Position numbers and translations under genes: made by a program
Notes under the pieces: model-generated
Seen by the model: only the letters and a program-made list of their open reading frames with translations
Database searches by the model: none
What the model was told of the DNA's origin: nothing
Part shown: in pieces, positions 49,030-60,169 of the stretch
How the letters are laid out: the number at the start of each line of letters is the position of its first letter
Numbering within the stretch: the first letter of the stretch is position 1
NCBI RefSeq assembly: GCF_001612805.1
Contig: NZ_BDBD01000004.1
Coordinates: 62,001 to 126,000 of the forward strand
Length of the DNA stretch: 64,000 bases
Origin: Nocardia coubleae NBRC 108252
GTDB lineage: Bacteria > Actinomycetota > Actinomycetes > Mycobacteriales > Mycobacteriaceae
Direction: 5' to 3'

Positions 49030-49047
49030 GTTCCGCGATCGCGGAAC
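49030..49047 (-). repeat. Leader palindrome of paralogue C
   Basis: GTTCCGCGATCGCGGAAC, an 18-base perfect palindrome, 24 bases before the start codon. The outer GTTCC/GGAAC is shared with A and B while the centre differs in a compensated way. Confidence 0.72.
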
Positions 49048-49122
49048 CGACAAGTGGACCATTTCGGACCACCGTCCGCCAATCGGAGTGACGCACTTCA
49101 CGTTTGAACGCGGATGCGAAAA

Positions 49123-49164
49123 CGCCGCAGGCCCGGCACCCACGCGGGGTCCGGGCCTGCGGCG
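49123..49164 (-). terminator. Intrinsic terminator of the suf operon
   Basis: Perfect 14-bp stem CGCCGCAGGCCCGG / CCGGGCCTGCGGCG with a 14-base loop, followed on the minus strand by TTTT. It lies 11 bases past the sufT stop. Confidence 0.9.
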
Positions 49165-49175
49165 AAAAGTGTTGT

Positions 49176-49568
49176 CTAGACCGTGAATCCGAGGGCGCGC
49201 AGCTGTTCGCGGCCGTCGTCGGTGATCTTGTCGGGACCCCACGGGGGCATCCAGACCCAGTTGATCTTCAGGTCCTCGACCAGGCCGCTGCGCACCAGGG
49301 CGTTGCGGGACTGGTCCTCGATGACGTCGGTCAGCGGGCAGGCCGCCGAGGTGAGCGTCATGTCGAGGGTGCAGATGTTGGCGTCGTCGACGGACATGCC
49401 GTACACGAGGCCGAGGTCGACGACATTGATCCCGAGTTCGGGGTCGACCACATCGCGCATGGCCTCTTCCAGATCGGCGATGTGCTGGATCTGCTCGGGC
49501 GTCAACTCCGCTTCGGGAGTGGGCGCGGCGGTTTCGGTCGTGGCTTCGTCAGCCTTGGTCTCACTCAT
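49176..49568 (-). CDS. sufT: SufT-type DUF59/MIP18 Fe-S maturation protein
   Basis: 130 residues from ATG 49568. A short acidic N-terminal tail precedes the MIP18 domain: LEEAMRDVVDPELGINVVDLGLVYG near residue 35-58, and TLTSAACPLTDVIEDQ near 75-92, which contains the conserved Cys. It assists delivery of Fe-S clusters to target proteins. Last gene of the operon, overlapping sufU by one base; corresponds to Rv1466. Confidence 0.94.
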   Translation of the reverse strand: MSETKADEATTETAAPTPEAELTPEQIQHIADLEEAMRDVVDPELGINVVDLGLVYGMSVDDANICTLDMTLTSAACPLTDVIEDQSRNALVRSGLVEDLKINWVWMPPWGPDKITDDGREQLRALGFTV

Positions 49569-50044
49569 CACGCATCCCCATTTCCCATGGCAGGCTTGGC
49601 ATCTTCGGCCGAGGCGATCTGCACGACGGCGTCCTTGAACGCCATCCACCCCAGCAGTGCGCACTTCACGCGCGCGGGGTACTTGGCGACACCGGCGAGC
49701 GCGATACCGTCGCCGATCATGTCCTCGTCGCCCTCGACGGTGCCGCGGCTCGAGATCATCTCGCTGTAGGAGTCGACCACCTTCAGCGCCTGCTGCACCG
49801 GCAGTCCGATCACCTGATCGGTGAGGATCGAGGTGGCGGCCTGGCTGATCGAGCAGCCCTGACCGTCGTAGGAGACATCGGCGACCTCGCCCGCGTCGTC
49901 GATGTGCACGCGCAGGGTCACCTCGTCACCGCAGGTCGGGTTCACGTGGTGCACCTGGGCACCGAACGGTTCCCGCAGCCCGCGGTGGTGCGGGTGCTTG
50001 TAGTGGTCCAGGATCACTTCCTGGTACATCTGCTCCATGCGCAT
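49568..50044 (-). CDS. sufU: SufU sulfur-transfer protein
   Basis: 158 residues. The zinc-site residues are present: Cys and Asp in NPTCGDEV near 36-43, Cys in GQGCSISQAATS near 62, and Cys in VKCALLGW near 130. SufU accepts persulfide from SufS and passes sulfur to SufBCD. The ATG at 50044 lies three bases after sufS; an in-frame ATG at 50038 is also possible. Confidence 0.95.
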   Translation of the reverse strand: MRMEQMYQEVILDHYKHPHHRGLREPFGAQVHHVNPTCGDEVTLRVHIDDAGEVADVSYDGQGCSISQAATSILTDQVIGLPVQQALKVVDSYSEMISSRGTVEGDEDMIGDGIALAGVAKYPARVKCALLGWMAFKDAVVQIASAEDAKPAMGNGDA

Positions 50045-50047
50045 GTT

Positions 50048-52083
<2,036 letters not shown>

Positions 52084-52116
52084 CGAATTCGAATCCTTCG
52101 TTGCAGTAAGTGGGTG

Positions 52117-53295
52117 TCAGATACCGACAGTGGCGAGTTCGGCCTCGATGGCCGCCTCGAGCCGCTCCCGGACCTCGGGGACCGTGACCTTCTGGATGAT
52201 CTCGAAGAAGAAACCGCGCACGACCAGGCGGCGGGCCACATCCTCGGGAATGCCACGAGCGCGCAGGTAGAACAGCTGCTCGTCGTCGAAGCGGCCGGTG
52301 GCACTGGCGTGTCCGGCACCGGCGATCTCGCCGGTCTCGATCTCCAGGTTCGGCACCGAATCGGCGCGGGCGCCGTCGGTGAGCACCAGGTTGCGGTTCG
52401 CCTCGTAGGTGTCGGTGCCCTCGGCCGCGGCACGGATCAGCACATCGCCGATCCAGACCGTGCGGGCGTCGCCCTTCGGCGAGGACGGGTCACCCTGCAG
52501 CGCACCCTTGTACAGCACGTTGGACTTGCAGTTGGGCTCGGCGTGATCGACCAGCAGCCGCTGCTCGAAGTGCTGGCCCGCGTCGGCGAAGTACAGGCCG
52601 AACAGTTCGGCCTCGCCGCCGGGACCGGCGTAGCGCACGGTGCCCGACAGGCGGACCAGGTCGCCGCCGAGGGTCGCCGACACGTGCCGCAGGTTCGCGT
52701 CGCGACCCAGCTTCAGGTGATGCGCGGTGACGTGCACGGCGTCGTCGGCCCATTCCTGGACGGCGACGACGGTGAGCTTGGCGCTGTCACCGAGCACGAA
52801 TTCGACGTTCTCGGCGTAGGTTCCGCTGCCGCGCTGATCGAGCACGATCGTGGCGACGGCGAAGTTGTCCAGCCGGATCTGCAGGTGACCGTAGGCGGTC
52901 TTGCCCTCACCCGGACCGGTGACGGTCACGGTGACGGGGTCGGAAACCTCGGTCTCCTTGCCCACGGTGATGACCGTGGCCGTCTCGAAGCCCGAATAGG
53001 CCTGGGCGGCAACGCGATCGGCCGGGGTACCGGCCTGACCGAGCCGGGCGTCGGTGCGGTCGACCGTTTCCACGGTGACACCGGCGACTTCGCTCACCTC
53101 GACAGTGGCCTGACCGTCACGCACGGCCGTACCGTCGTGCAGGCCGCGCAGCCGACGCAGCGGGGTGAACCGCCACGCCTCGTCACGACCCGACGGGATC
53201 TCGAATGCGTCCACGTCGAACGAGGTGAAGACCTCGCCCTTGTTGACCGCGGCGCCCGCGCCCGGATTCTGGGTCGGCGTCTCGAGCGTCGACAT
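52117..53295 (-). CDS. sufD: SufD scaffold subunit
   Basis: 392 residues, beta-helix core at about 120-340 and the conserved helical C terminus EQLFYLRARGIPEDVARRLVVRGFF near 345-370. The His used at the cluster site is likely in GEIAGAGHASATG near 330. It pairs with SufB and SufC. Its ATG shares a base with the sufB stop. Confidence 0.96.
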   Translation of the reverse strand: MSTLETPTQNPGAGAAVNKGEVFTSFDVDAFEIPSGRDEAWRFTPLRRLRGLHDGTAVRDGQATVEVSEVAGVTVETVDRTDARLGQAGTPADRVAAQAYSGFETATVITVGKETEVSDPVTVTVTGPGEGKTAYGHLQIRLDNFAVATIVLDQRGSGTYAENVEFVLGDSAKLTVVAVQEWADDAVHVTAHHLKLGRDANLRHVSATLGGDLVRLSGTVRYAGPGGEAELFGLYFADAGQHFEQRLLVDHAEPNCKSNVLYKGALQGDPSSPKGDARTVWIGDVLIRAAAEGTDTYEANRNLVLTDGARADSVPNLEIETGEIAGAGHASATGRFDDEQLFYLRARGIPEDVARRLVVRGFFFEIIQKVTVPEVRERLEAAIEAELATVGI

Positions 53296-54731
53296 CAGCC
53301 CACGGCCCCTTCCATCTGCAGCTCGATGAGCCGGTTCAGTTCCAGTGCGTATTCCATCGGCAGTTCCTTGGCGATGGGCTCCACGAAGCCGCGCACCACC
53401 ATGGCCATCGCCTCGTCCTCGGTGAGACCGCGGCTCATCAGGTAGAACAGCTGATCCTCGGACACCTTGGAGACCGTGGCCTCGTGGCCCATGGTCACGT
53501 CGTCCTCGCGGATGTCGACGTAGGGGTAGGTGTCGGAGCGGCTGATCGTGTCGACCAGCAGCGCGTCACACTTCACGGTCGACTTGGAGCCGTTGGCACC
53601 CTTGTTGACCTGGACCAGACCGCGGTACGACGCGCGACCGCCGCCACGCGCCACCGACTTCGACACGATGGTCGAGGAGGTGTGCGGGGCCAGGTGCAGC
53701 ATCTTGGCGCCGGTGTCCTGGTGCTGGCCGGGGCCGGCGAACGCAACGGAGAGGACCTCGCCGTGCGCGTGCTCACCGGTCATCCAGACCGCCGGGTACT
53801 TCATGGTGACCTTGGAGCCGATGTTGCCGTCGACCCACTCCATGGTGGCGCCCGCCTCGGCCTTGGCCCGCTTGGTGACCAGGTTGTAGACGTTGTTGGA
53901 CCAGTTCTGGATGGTCGTGTAGCGGCAGCGGCCGCCCTTCTTCACGATGATCTCGACGACCGCGGAGTGCAGCGAGTCGGACTTGTAGATCGGCGCGGTG
54001 CAGCCCTCGACGTAGTGGACGTAGGCGTCCTCGTCGACGATGATCAGCGTCCGCTCGAACTGGCCCATGTTCTCGGTGTTGATCCGGAAGTAGGCCTGCA
54101 ACGGGATGTCGACGTGCACGCCCGGCGGCACGTAGATGAACGAGCCACCCGACCACACGGCGGTGTTGAGCGCGGAGAACTTGTTGTCACCGGCGGGGAT
54201 CACCGAGCCGAAGTACTCCTGGAAGATCTCCGGGTGCTCCTTGAGCGCGGTGTCGGTGTCGAGGAAGATGACGCCCTGCTTCTCCAGGTCCTCGCGGATG
54301 GAGTGGTAGACGACCTCGGACTCGTACTGCGCGGCGACACCGGACACGAGACGCTGCTTCTCGGCCTCGGGGATACCCAGCTTGTCGTAAGTGTTCTTGA
54401 TGTCCTCGGGCAGGTCTTCCCAGCTCTCGGCCTGCTTCTCCGAGGAGCGGACGAAGTACTTGATGTTGTCGAAGTCGATGCCGTCGAGGTTGGAACCCCA
54501 GTTCGGCATGGGCTTGCGATCGAAGATGCGCAGGGCCTTGAGACGGATGTCGAGCATCCACTCCGGCTCGCTCTTCTTGGCCGAGATGTCGCGAACGACA
54601 GCCTCCGACAGGCCGCGTTGCGCACTGGCACCGGCCACATCCGAATCGGCCCAGCCGTAACCGTAGTTACCCAGCGAGGCGATGGTCTCGTCCTGGGTCA
54701 GCGGTTGCACCTGGTCGGTGGTCGTCGTCAT
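53295..54731 (-). CDS. sufB: SufB scaffold subunit, intein-free
   Basis: 478 residues from ATG 54731, with AAGGAG upstream. Beta-helix scaffold landmarks: [19 protein letters not shown] near residue 200, [20 protein letters not shown] near 240, [26 protein letters not shown] near 400, and C-terminal [16 protein letters not shown]. It is where Fe-S clusters are built, with SufC and SufD. The M. tuberculosis homologue carries an intein; no insertion interrupts this copy. Confidence 0.97.
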   Translation of the reverse strand: MTTTTDQVQPLTQDETIASLGNYGYGWADSDVAGASAQRGLSEAVVRDISAKKSEPEWMLDIRLKALRIFDRKPMPNWGSNLDGIDFDNIKYFVRSSEKQAESWEDLPEDIKNTYDKLGIPEAEKQRLVSGVAAQYESEVVYHSIREDLEKQGVIFLDTDTALKEHPEIFQEYFGSVIPAGDNKFSALNTAVWSGGSFIYVPPGVHVDIPLQAYFRINTENMGQFERTLIIVDEDAYVHYVEGCTAPIYKSDSLHSAVVEIIVKKGGRCRYTTIQNWSNNVYNLVTKRAKAEAGATMEWVDGNIGSKVTMKYPAVWMTGEHAHGEVLSVAFAGPGQHQDTGAKMLHLAPHTSSTIVSKSVARGGGRASYRGLVQVNKGANGSKSTVKCDALLVDTISRSDTYPYVDIREDDVTMGHEATVSKVSEDQLFYLMSRGLTEDEAMAMVVRGFVEPIAKELPMEYALELNRLIELQMEGAVG

Positions 54732-55513
54732 TCGGCACTCCTTCCGGAGTCGTTCGTTCGTCCCGCCGCGGGCTGTGCGGCGGATGGGATTTTCGGCACC
54801 GCGACCAGCGGCACATGGGTGGTGCAGGCGCAATCGCCGTTGGCGATCGTCGCAAGTCGCTGCACGTGGGTGCCGAGCAGGTCGCGGAAAGCGTCCAGTT
54901 CGGCGGCGCACAGCTGCGGGAACTCCTCGGCCACGTGGGCCACCGGGCAATGATGCTGGCAGATCTGCACACCGGCACCCACCTGGCGGGTGGTCGCGGC
55001 GAAACCGGCGTCGGCGAACGCCTCGGCGATCTCCTCGACCTTGGCCTCGATCACGGGGGCGCTGTGCTCGGCGACCGGCTCGATGCCGTCGACGATCGTG
55101 CGCACCCGTTTGCGGGCGAACTCGCTGATCGCCTCGTCGCCACCGATCTCACCGAGCTGACGAATCGCGGCGCCTGCCAGGTCGTCGTAGGCGTGGCCGA
55201 GGTTGCCACGTCCGGCCGCGGTGAGCTGGTATTGCTTGGCTGGCCTGCCGCGCCCCTTCTGCTGCCACGGCGCCGACTGGCTCGCACGCGCCTGACCTGC
55301 GTCGATCAGCGCGTCGAGGTGCCTGCGCACTCCCGCGGGCGCGAGCCCGAGTTCGGCACTGATGGCGGTGGCGGTGATCGGACCCTGCTCGAGCAGCAAC
55401 TGGACGATGGCCGCCCGGGTCTGCCCCTCGTGCGCGGGCACAGCAGACGACCGGGTGCCGGTCGTCTTACGACCGGTCCCTTCCACGCCTGTCCGCAAAC
55501 CCACGGTTTTCAC
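54728..55513 (-). CDS. sufR: SufR, Fe-S-sensing repressor of the suf operon
   Basis: 261 residues, DeoR/ArsR-like winged helix at about 30-100 ([27 protein letters not shown]). Cluster-binding cysteines lie in [22 protein letters not shown] and GDCACTTH near residues 190-240. It overlaps sufB by four bases (ATGA) and so heads the operon, as Rv1460 does. It should bind DNA with its cluster and de-repress the operon when clusters are lost. Confidence 0.95.
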   Translation of the reverse strand: MKTVGLRTGVEGTGRKTTGTRSSAVPAHEGQTRAAIVQLLLEQGPITATAISAELGLAPAGVRRHLDALIDAGQARASQSAPWQQKGRGRPAKQYQLTAAGRGNLGHAYDDLAGAAIRQLGEIGGDEAISEFARKRVRTIVDGIEPVAEHSAPVIEAKVEEIAEAFADAGFAATTRQVGAGVQICQHHCPVAHVAEEFPQLCAAELDAFRDLLGTHVQRLATIANGDCACTTHVPLVAVPKIPSAAQPAAGRTNDSGRSAE

Positions 55514-55525
55514 AACACCAGTGTG
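55511..55525 (-). promoter_or_regulatory. Candidate SufR operator at the sufR start
   Basis: On the minus strand CACACTGGTGTTGTG contains the dyad ACAC-TG-GTGT and the wider CACA-N7-TGTG. It covers the GTG start. About 15 bases further upstream an imperfect dyad at 55538-55555 (CCCTTATTAGATTTAGGG) in an AT-rich patch may be promoter or a second site. Inferred from symmetry and position only. Confidence 0.45.
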
Positions 55526-55749
55526 GCGGAATTACTTCCCTAAATCTAATAAGGGTCACCTTGCCAAGGGCACCCTGACCTGCGGCGAAGACGTCACACC
55601 ACCGCACGGCCTTCGTAAAACCCCAGGTGCGGCCCCTACCCGCGGACCCGTTCACCGACCGCGAGGTGACTCATCGCACACCCGGCAGATCTCCGCACGC
55701 CCCGGCGAGCAATCCCGAGACCAGCGCATACCCGACCTGGGCACTCGAA
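55526..55749. other. Intergenic region between sufR and the large hairpin
   Basis: The right-reading strand holds nothing I can call. The first 40 bases are AT-rich and contain the suf promoter on the minus strand. The rest is GC-rich without an open frame supported by a start signal or by similarity. Confidence 0.45.
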
Positions 55750-55804
55750 CACCACGCTCTGGTGGCGGGAGGCTCTCGCGAGACGTCGCCACCAGAGCGT
55801 GGTG
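55750..55804. terminator. Large hairpin with an 18-bp perfect stem
   Basis: CACCACGCTCTGGTGGCG pairs perfectly with CGCCACCAGAGCGTGGTG; the 19-base loop holds the further palindrome TCTCGCGAGA. It begins 14 bases past the stop of the Rieske oxidoreductase gene on the minus strand and probably terminates it. The stem is longer than any other in the window and has no T-run, so a repeated palindromic element is the alternative. Confidence 0.65.
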
Positions 55805-55818
55805 ATCGGTTGTCCAGC

Positions 55819-57294
55819 TCAGCGGGGAGAGAGGGGGTGGGTGGCCGGGCCTTCGATGACGGCGCCGTCGGGTTCGAAGCGGGAGCCGTGCAGGGGGCAG
55901 TCCCAGGTGCGTTCGGCGTCGTTCCAGTGGAGGATGCCGCCCAGGTGCGGGCAGATCGCGGAGATCTCGGTGGTGACGCCGTCGACGGTGGAGACGGCGG
56001 TGGGATGCAGCCCGTGGCGTTCGACGCGGCCGCAGCCCTCCGGGGGAATGCTGTGCTCGTCGGCGCCGAGCAGGTGCAGCCAGCCGGTGGACAGGTAGCG
56101 GGCGACGGTCGCGTTGACGCGGGCGCCCGCCGGGAGGGAGGCGACTTCGCCGAGCCGCCAGGCGGAGAGGGTGTCGGCCCATTTCGGCGTGTCGCCGGTG
56201 ATGCGGCCCGCGAGGGCGAGTGCGGCGGCGGCGCCGTTGGTGAAACCCCACTTGGCGAACCCAGTGGCGACGAGGACTTCCTCGCGACCGGGAACGAGCG
56301 GGCCGACGTAGGGAAGTTCGCCCACGGGGTGGTAATCCTGCGCCGACCAGCGGTGCAGCAGTTCCGCGCCCGGGAACCACCGGCCGGTCCAGTCGAGCAG
56401 GTCTTGCACGTGGGCCTCCGCGGAATCCTCGCGGCCCACCTCGTGGCCGCTGCCACCGACCAGGAGCACGTCGTCGGCCGGGTAGCGGCGCAGCGACCGG
56501 ATCGGTTGTCCCGCACTGATGTACATCTCCTCCGGCATCGGCCCTGGCACCTTGAACGCGGCCAGATAGGAGCGCTGGGCGGTGACGCGGGCGAAGTAGC
56601 CGCCCCGGTCGAAGATCGGTGTTCCGGTCGCGACGACGACGTTGTTCGCATCCACCTCGCCGTGTTCGGTACCGATCACCACCCGGCCGTCGTGGTGGCG
56701 AAGCCGTTGTGCGCGCGTCGATTCGAAGATCGACCCGCCCTGGGTTTCGACTTCGGCGGCGAGGGCGGCCAGGAAGGCCATCGGGTTGAGCTGGGCCTGT
56801 TCGCGCAGCCGCACGGCACCGTGGAGCGGGAACGGAACGTCGACGTCGTCGACCAGGTCGGTGGGCAGTCCGGCCGACCGCGTCGCCTCGAATTCCGCTC
56901 GGACGGCGGACATCTCGGATTCGTTCTGGGCATAGGTGTAGGCGGCCACGCGCTCGACGGCGAGGTCGCGTCCGGCGCAGAAATCCAGCAGCCAGTCGAA
57001 GCCGTCGAGATTGGCGGCGACGTAGCGCGAGAGGGTCGCGATGCCGTGCCTGCGGGCGATGGTCTGGGCCCGGGTGCCCTGCAGGAGCGAGACTTTCGCC
57101 GTCGACGCGGCCGTGGTGCCCGCGCCGACCCGTTTCGCCTCGATCACCGCCACCTCGCGGCCGCGCTCGGCCAACAGCAGCGCGGTCGTCAACCCGACGA
57201 TGCCCGCGCCGAGGACGACGGTGTCGAAGTGCGAACCGGGGGTCAGCCGTAACCGGGCGGGGACTTCGGCGTTGTTCAACCACAGAGACGTCAT
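55819..57294 (-). CDS. FAD-dependent oxidoreductase fused to a Rieske [2Fe-2S] domain
   Basis: 491 residues from ATG 57294. The N-terminal DAO-type flavin fold has TVVLGAGIVGLTTALLLAERG near residue 25-45 and EAKRVGAGTTAASTAKVS. The C-terminal ~90 residues form a Rieske domain with both ligand pairs: ICPHLGG and DCPLHGSRF. Such fusions pass electrons between a flavin and a Rieske cluster; the substrate is not known. It lies beyond the suf operon on the same strand, but transcribed separately. Confidence 0.92.
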   Translation of the reverse strand: MTSLWLNNAEVPARLRLTPGSHFDTVVLGAGIVGLTTALLLAERGREVAVIEAKRVGAGTTAASTAKVSLLQGTRAQTIARRHGIATLSRYVAANLDGFDWLLDFCAGRDLAVERVAAYTYAQNESEMSAVRAEFEATRSAGLPTDLVDDVDVPFPLHGAVRLREQAQLNPMAFLAALAAEVETQGGSIFESTRAQRLRHHDGRVVIGTEHGEVDANNVVVATGTPIFDRGGYFARVTAQRSYLAAFKVPGPMPEEMYISAGQPIRSLRRYPADDVLLVGGSGHEVGREDSAEAHVQDLLDWTGRWFPGAELLHRWSAQDYHPVGELPYVGPLVPGREEVLVATGFAKWGFTNGAAAALALAGRITGDTPKWADTLSAWRLGEVASLPAGARVNATVARYLSTGWLHLLGADEHSIPPEGCGRVERHGLHPTAVSTVDGVTTEISAICPHLGGILHWNDAERTWDCPLHGSRFEPDGAVIEGPATHPLSPR

Positions 57295-57483
57295 GGGGAG
57301 CGCATAGCCCGGCCGGGCCGGTCGAAACCGGACACGCCCACCGGACCGCCGCACCCCTATGCCGACCCGTGCGCCTCGCCGAGGTGCAGATGGTCTGCCG
57401 TCGCCGGGAACCGTGGGCGAGCCGCCGACCGACGACGTTCTCACAGCCCGGCTCGTGTCGGTGACTCATGGCACGATGACCAT

Positions 57484-58380
57484 GTGTCACACCCGCCCGC
57501 ACAGACGTGCGTCCGCCACCCAGACCGGCCGACCGGCCTCGCGTGTACGCGCTGCGGCCGCCCCGCCTGCCCCGAATGCCTCCGCTCGGCCGCCGTCGGC
57601 CAGCACTGCGTGGACTGCGTGCGGCAGGGTCAGCGCGACGTGCGGCAGGTGCGCACCGTCGCGGGCGCCCGGGCAGGCGCGTCGCCGGTACCGATGGTGA
57701 CCTACGGGCTGATCGCGATCAATGTCCTGGTCTACCTGGTGACCGCCGCGCAGGCGGGCAACCCGATGCAGAACCATCGGGGTTCGTCGGTGTTCGGCGA
57801 GTTCGTGCTGGTCCCGCTGCTGGTCGCCGACGGTGAGTGGTGGCGGGTGCTCGGTTCGGGGTTCCTGCACTACGGCGCGATCCATCTGCTGGTCAACATG
57901 TTCGCGCTCTACGTCGTCGGCCGCGACCTCGAGCAGGTGCTCGGCCGGGTCACCTACGGCTGCCTGTATCTGGTCTCGCTGCTCGGCGGTTCGGCGGCGG
58001 TGATGGCGCTGTCGGATCCGTACACCATGACCGCGGGCGCGTCGGGCGCGGTGTACGGCCTGTTCGGCGCCGTGACGGTGACGCTGATCCGCTTGCGGCA
58101 GAGCCCGACTCCGATGCTGGTGGTGATCGGCGTCAACGTGCTCATCAGCTTCTCGCTGCCGGGGATCTCGCTGTGGGGTCACCTCGGTGGACTGGCGGCG
58201 GGCACGCTCAGCGCGCTGGGCATCCTGTTCGTTCCCGGCTGGCTGTCGGCGCGGGACCTGCGGTCGGCGCAGCGCATCGGCTGGGTGGCGATGGGCCTGG
58301 TCGCGGTGATCTGTCTGGTCGTCATCGTCGCGGCCGCGCTCTGGGTACGCACCGACCCGGTGTTCGTCGGTCCCGCCTGA
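57484..58380 (+). CDS. Rhomboid intramembrane serine protease with N-terminal zinc-binding motif
   Basis: 298 residues from GTG 57484. CACGAT ends six bases before the start, suggesting a leaderless message. Residues 9-45 hold a B-box-like set (Cys9, His12, Cys21, Cys24, Cys29, Cys32, His41, Cys42, Cys45) that should bind zinc. Six to seven membrane helices follow, with the catalytic Ser in TAGASGAVYGLFG near 182 and His in SLWGHLGGLAAG near 230, and the HLLVNMFAL motif near 135. It cuts membrane proteins within the bilayer. Substrates unknown. Confidence 0.93.
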   Translation: MSHPPAQTCVRHPDRPTGLACTRCGRPACPECLRSAAVGQHCVDCVRQGQRDVRQVRTVAGARAGASPVPMVTYGLIAINVLVYLVTAAQAGNPMQNHRGSSVFGEFVLVPLLVADGEWWRVLGSGFLHYGAIHLLVNMFALYVVGRDLEQVLGRVTYGCLYLVSLLGGSAAVMALSDPYTMTAGASGAVYGLFGAVTVTLIRLRQSPTPMLVVIGVNVLISFSLPGISLWGHLGGLAAGTLSALGILFVPGWLSARDLRSAQRIGWVAMGLVAVICLVVIVAAALWVRTDPVFVGPA

Positions 58381-58453
58381 TTCGCGCAGGTCGGGGCGGC
58401 GACGCCGACCGGTGCCACAACGATCACGGCCGGGCGCACTAGGCTTCGACCCC

Positions 58454-60169
58454 GTGGCGGTACTGGAGGGCGCGGCGCGCAAGACACTGGCGTTCGGGCG
58501 GCGAGCCCTCGGCTTCGACGTGCCCGCGCCCGATCACACCGTCGCGGCCCTGCACCGCGACGAGACCGAGGTCCCCGGCCTCGACAAACGCGAACGCGCC
58601 CAGCTGGACCGCATCCGGTTGATGGGCGCCACCGGTGCCGTGCTGATGGCCATCGCCGCGCTCGGTATCGGCGCGCAGCCCGTGCACCAGAATCCGGTCT
58701 CCGGTGTACGGGTGCTCGGCATCTTCGCCCGCGCGCACACCGGGTCGCTGGCGATGTGCATGTTCGGCACCGTGCTGGTGATCGGGGCCTGGTTGCTGTT
58801 GGGCCGCTTCGCGATCGGCGGCCTGGCCGGATCGCCATTGCACCGGCTCACCCGGTCCCAGCTCGACCGGACACTGCTGCTGTGGATCATCCCGCTGTCG
58901 GTGGCACCGCCGATGTTCAGCAACGACGTCTACTCCTACCTGGCCCAGAGCGAGATCGCCGCGCGCGGCATCGACCCGTACGCCGAAGGGCCCGTCGCCG
59001 GGCTCGGGATCGACAACGTTCTCACCAACAATGTGCCGACCATCTGGCGTGACACACCGGCGCCCTACGGCCCGCTCTTCCTGTGGATCGGGCGCGGTAT
59101 CGCCGAGCTGACCGGCGACAACATCATCGCGGGCGTGTGGGTGCACCGGTTGCTCGCGCTCGCGGGCGTCGCCTTGATCGTGTGGGCGCTGCCCCGGCTC
59201 TCGGTGCGCTGCGGGGTGGCGCCGGTGAGCGCGCTGTGGCTCGGCGCGGCCAACCCGCTCGTGCTGTTCCACCTGGTCGGCGGCGTGCACAACGACGCGC
59301 TGATGATCGGTCTGATGCTGGCGGGCATGGAGCTCACGCTGCGCGCCATCTACGGCGACGGCGGACGGCGCGACAGCCTCAACGGTGCCATGCCATCACT
59401 GGACGCCCGCGGCTACGCCCTGCTGATCGGCGGCGCGGTGGTGATCACGCTGTCGTCGTCGATCAAGTTCACCTCCATCATCGCGCTCGGCTTCGTCGGG
59501 ATGGCGCTGGCCCGGCGCTGGGGCGGCAGCCTGCTCGCCGTCGTCAAGGCCGCCGCCCTGCTGGGGGTGATCGCCGGAGCGACAACACTTTTCGTGAGCT
59601 GGGCCAGCGGGCTCGGCTTCGGGTGGGTGTTCACCCTCAGCGTCGCCAACGCGGTGCGCAGCTGGATGTCGCTGCCGACGGTGATCGGTGTCATCACCGG
59701 TTTCGGCGGGGTGCTGCTCGGGCTCGGCGACCACACCACGGCACTGCTGTCGATCACCCGGCCCATCGCGGGGCTCGTCGCGGGCTATGTGACGGTGCGG
59801 ATGCTGGTGGCGACCGGCACCGGCCGCCTGCATCCGGTTGGCGCGCTCGGTGTGTCGCTCGGTGCGATCGTGCTGCTGTTCCCGGTGGTCCAGCCCTGGT
59901 ACCTGCTGTGGGCGATCGTCCCGCTCGCCGCCTGGGCCACGCAACCGGTGTTCCGCGTGCCCGCCGTGGCGTTCTCGGCGGTGGTGTCGATGCTCGTCAT
60001 GCCGCGTGGTGCCGAATTCCAGGTCTTCCAGATCATCGGCGCCGCCCTGGCGGCCGCGGTGTGCTTCGCGCTGTTCTACGTCCTCACCCGGCACACCCTG
60101 CCGTGGCGGGCCCAGGCGGGGGTGTCGGCTCCGTCACAGGAGGCCACGGCTTACCGTGTCACATCGTGA
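58454..60169 (+). CDS. mptB: MptB-like alpha-(1->6)-mannopyranosyltransferase
   Basis: 571 residues from GTG 58454. TAGGCT at 58440-58445 ends eight bases before the GTG, and there is no ribosome site, so it is probably leaderless; the earlier in-frame GTG at 58412 is less likely. It is a polytopic GT-C enzyme with about 13 membrane helices; the acidic outer loop NDVYSYLAQSEIAARGIDPY near residue 155-175 is the catalytic region. Its position matches Rv1459c, which elongates the mannan core of lipomannan using polyprenyl-phosphate mannose. The stop overlaps the ABC ATPase start (GTGA). Confidence 0.87.
   Translation: MAVLEGAARKTLAFGRRALGFDVPAPDHTVAALHRDETEVPGLDKRERAQLDRIRLMGATGAVLMAIAALGIGAQPVHQNPVSGVRVLGIFARAHTGSLAMCMFGTVLVIGAWLLLGRFAIGGLAGSPLHRLTRSQLDRTLLLWIIPLSVAPPMFSNDVYSYLAQSEIAARGIDPYAEGPVAGLGIDNVLTNNVPTIWRDTPAPYGPLFLWIGRGIAELTGDNIIAGVWVHRLLALAGVALIVWALPRLSVRCGVAPVSALWLGAANPLVLFHLVGGVHNDALMIGLMLAGMELTLRAIYGDGGRRDSLNGAMPSLDARGYALLIGGAVVITLSSSIKFTSIIALGFVGMALARRWGGSLLAVVKAAALLGVIAGATTLFVSWASGLGFGWVFTLSVANAVRSWMSLPTVIGVITGFGGVLLGLGDHTTALLSITRPIAGLVAGYVTVRMLVATGTGRLHPVGALGVSLGAIVLLFPVVQPWYLLWAIVPLAAWATQPVFRVPAVAFSAVVSMLVMPRGAEFQVFQIIGAALAAAVCFALFYVLTRHTLPWRAQAGVSAPSQEATAYRVTS

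Noticed and set aside
53295-54731. Intein within sufB
   Set aside because: The protein aligns as an uninterrupted SufB of normal length and shows no intein splice motifs.
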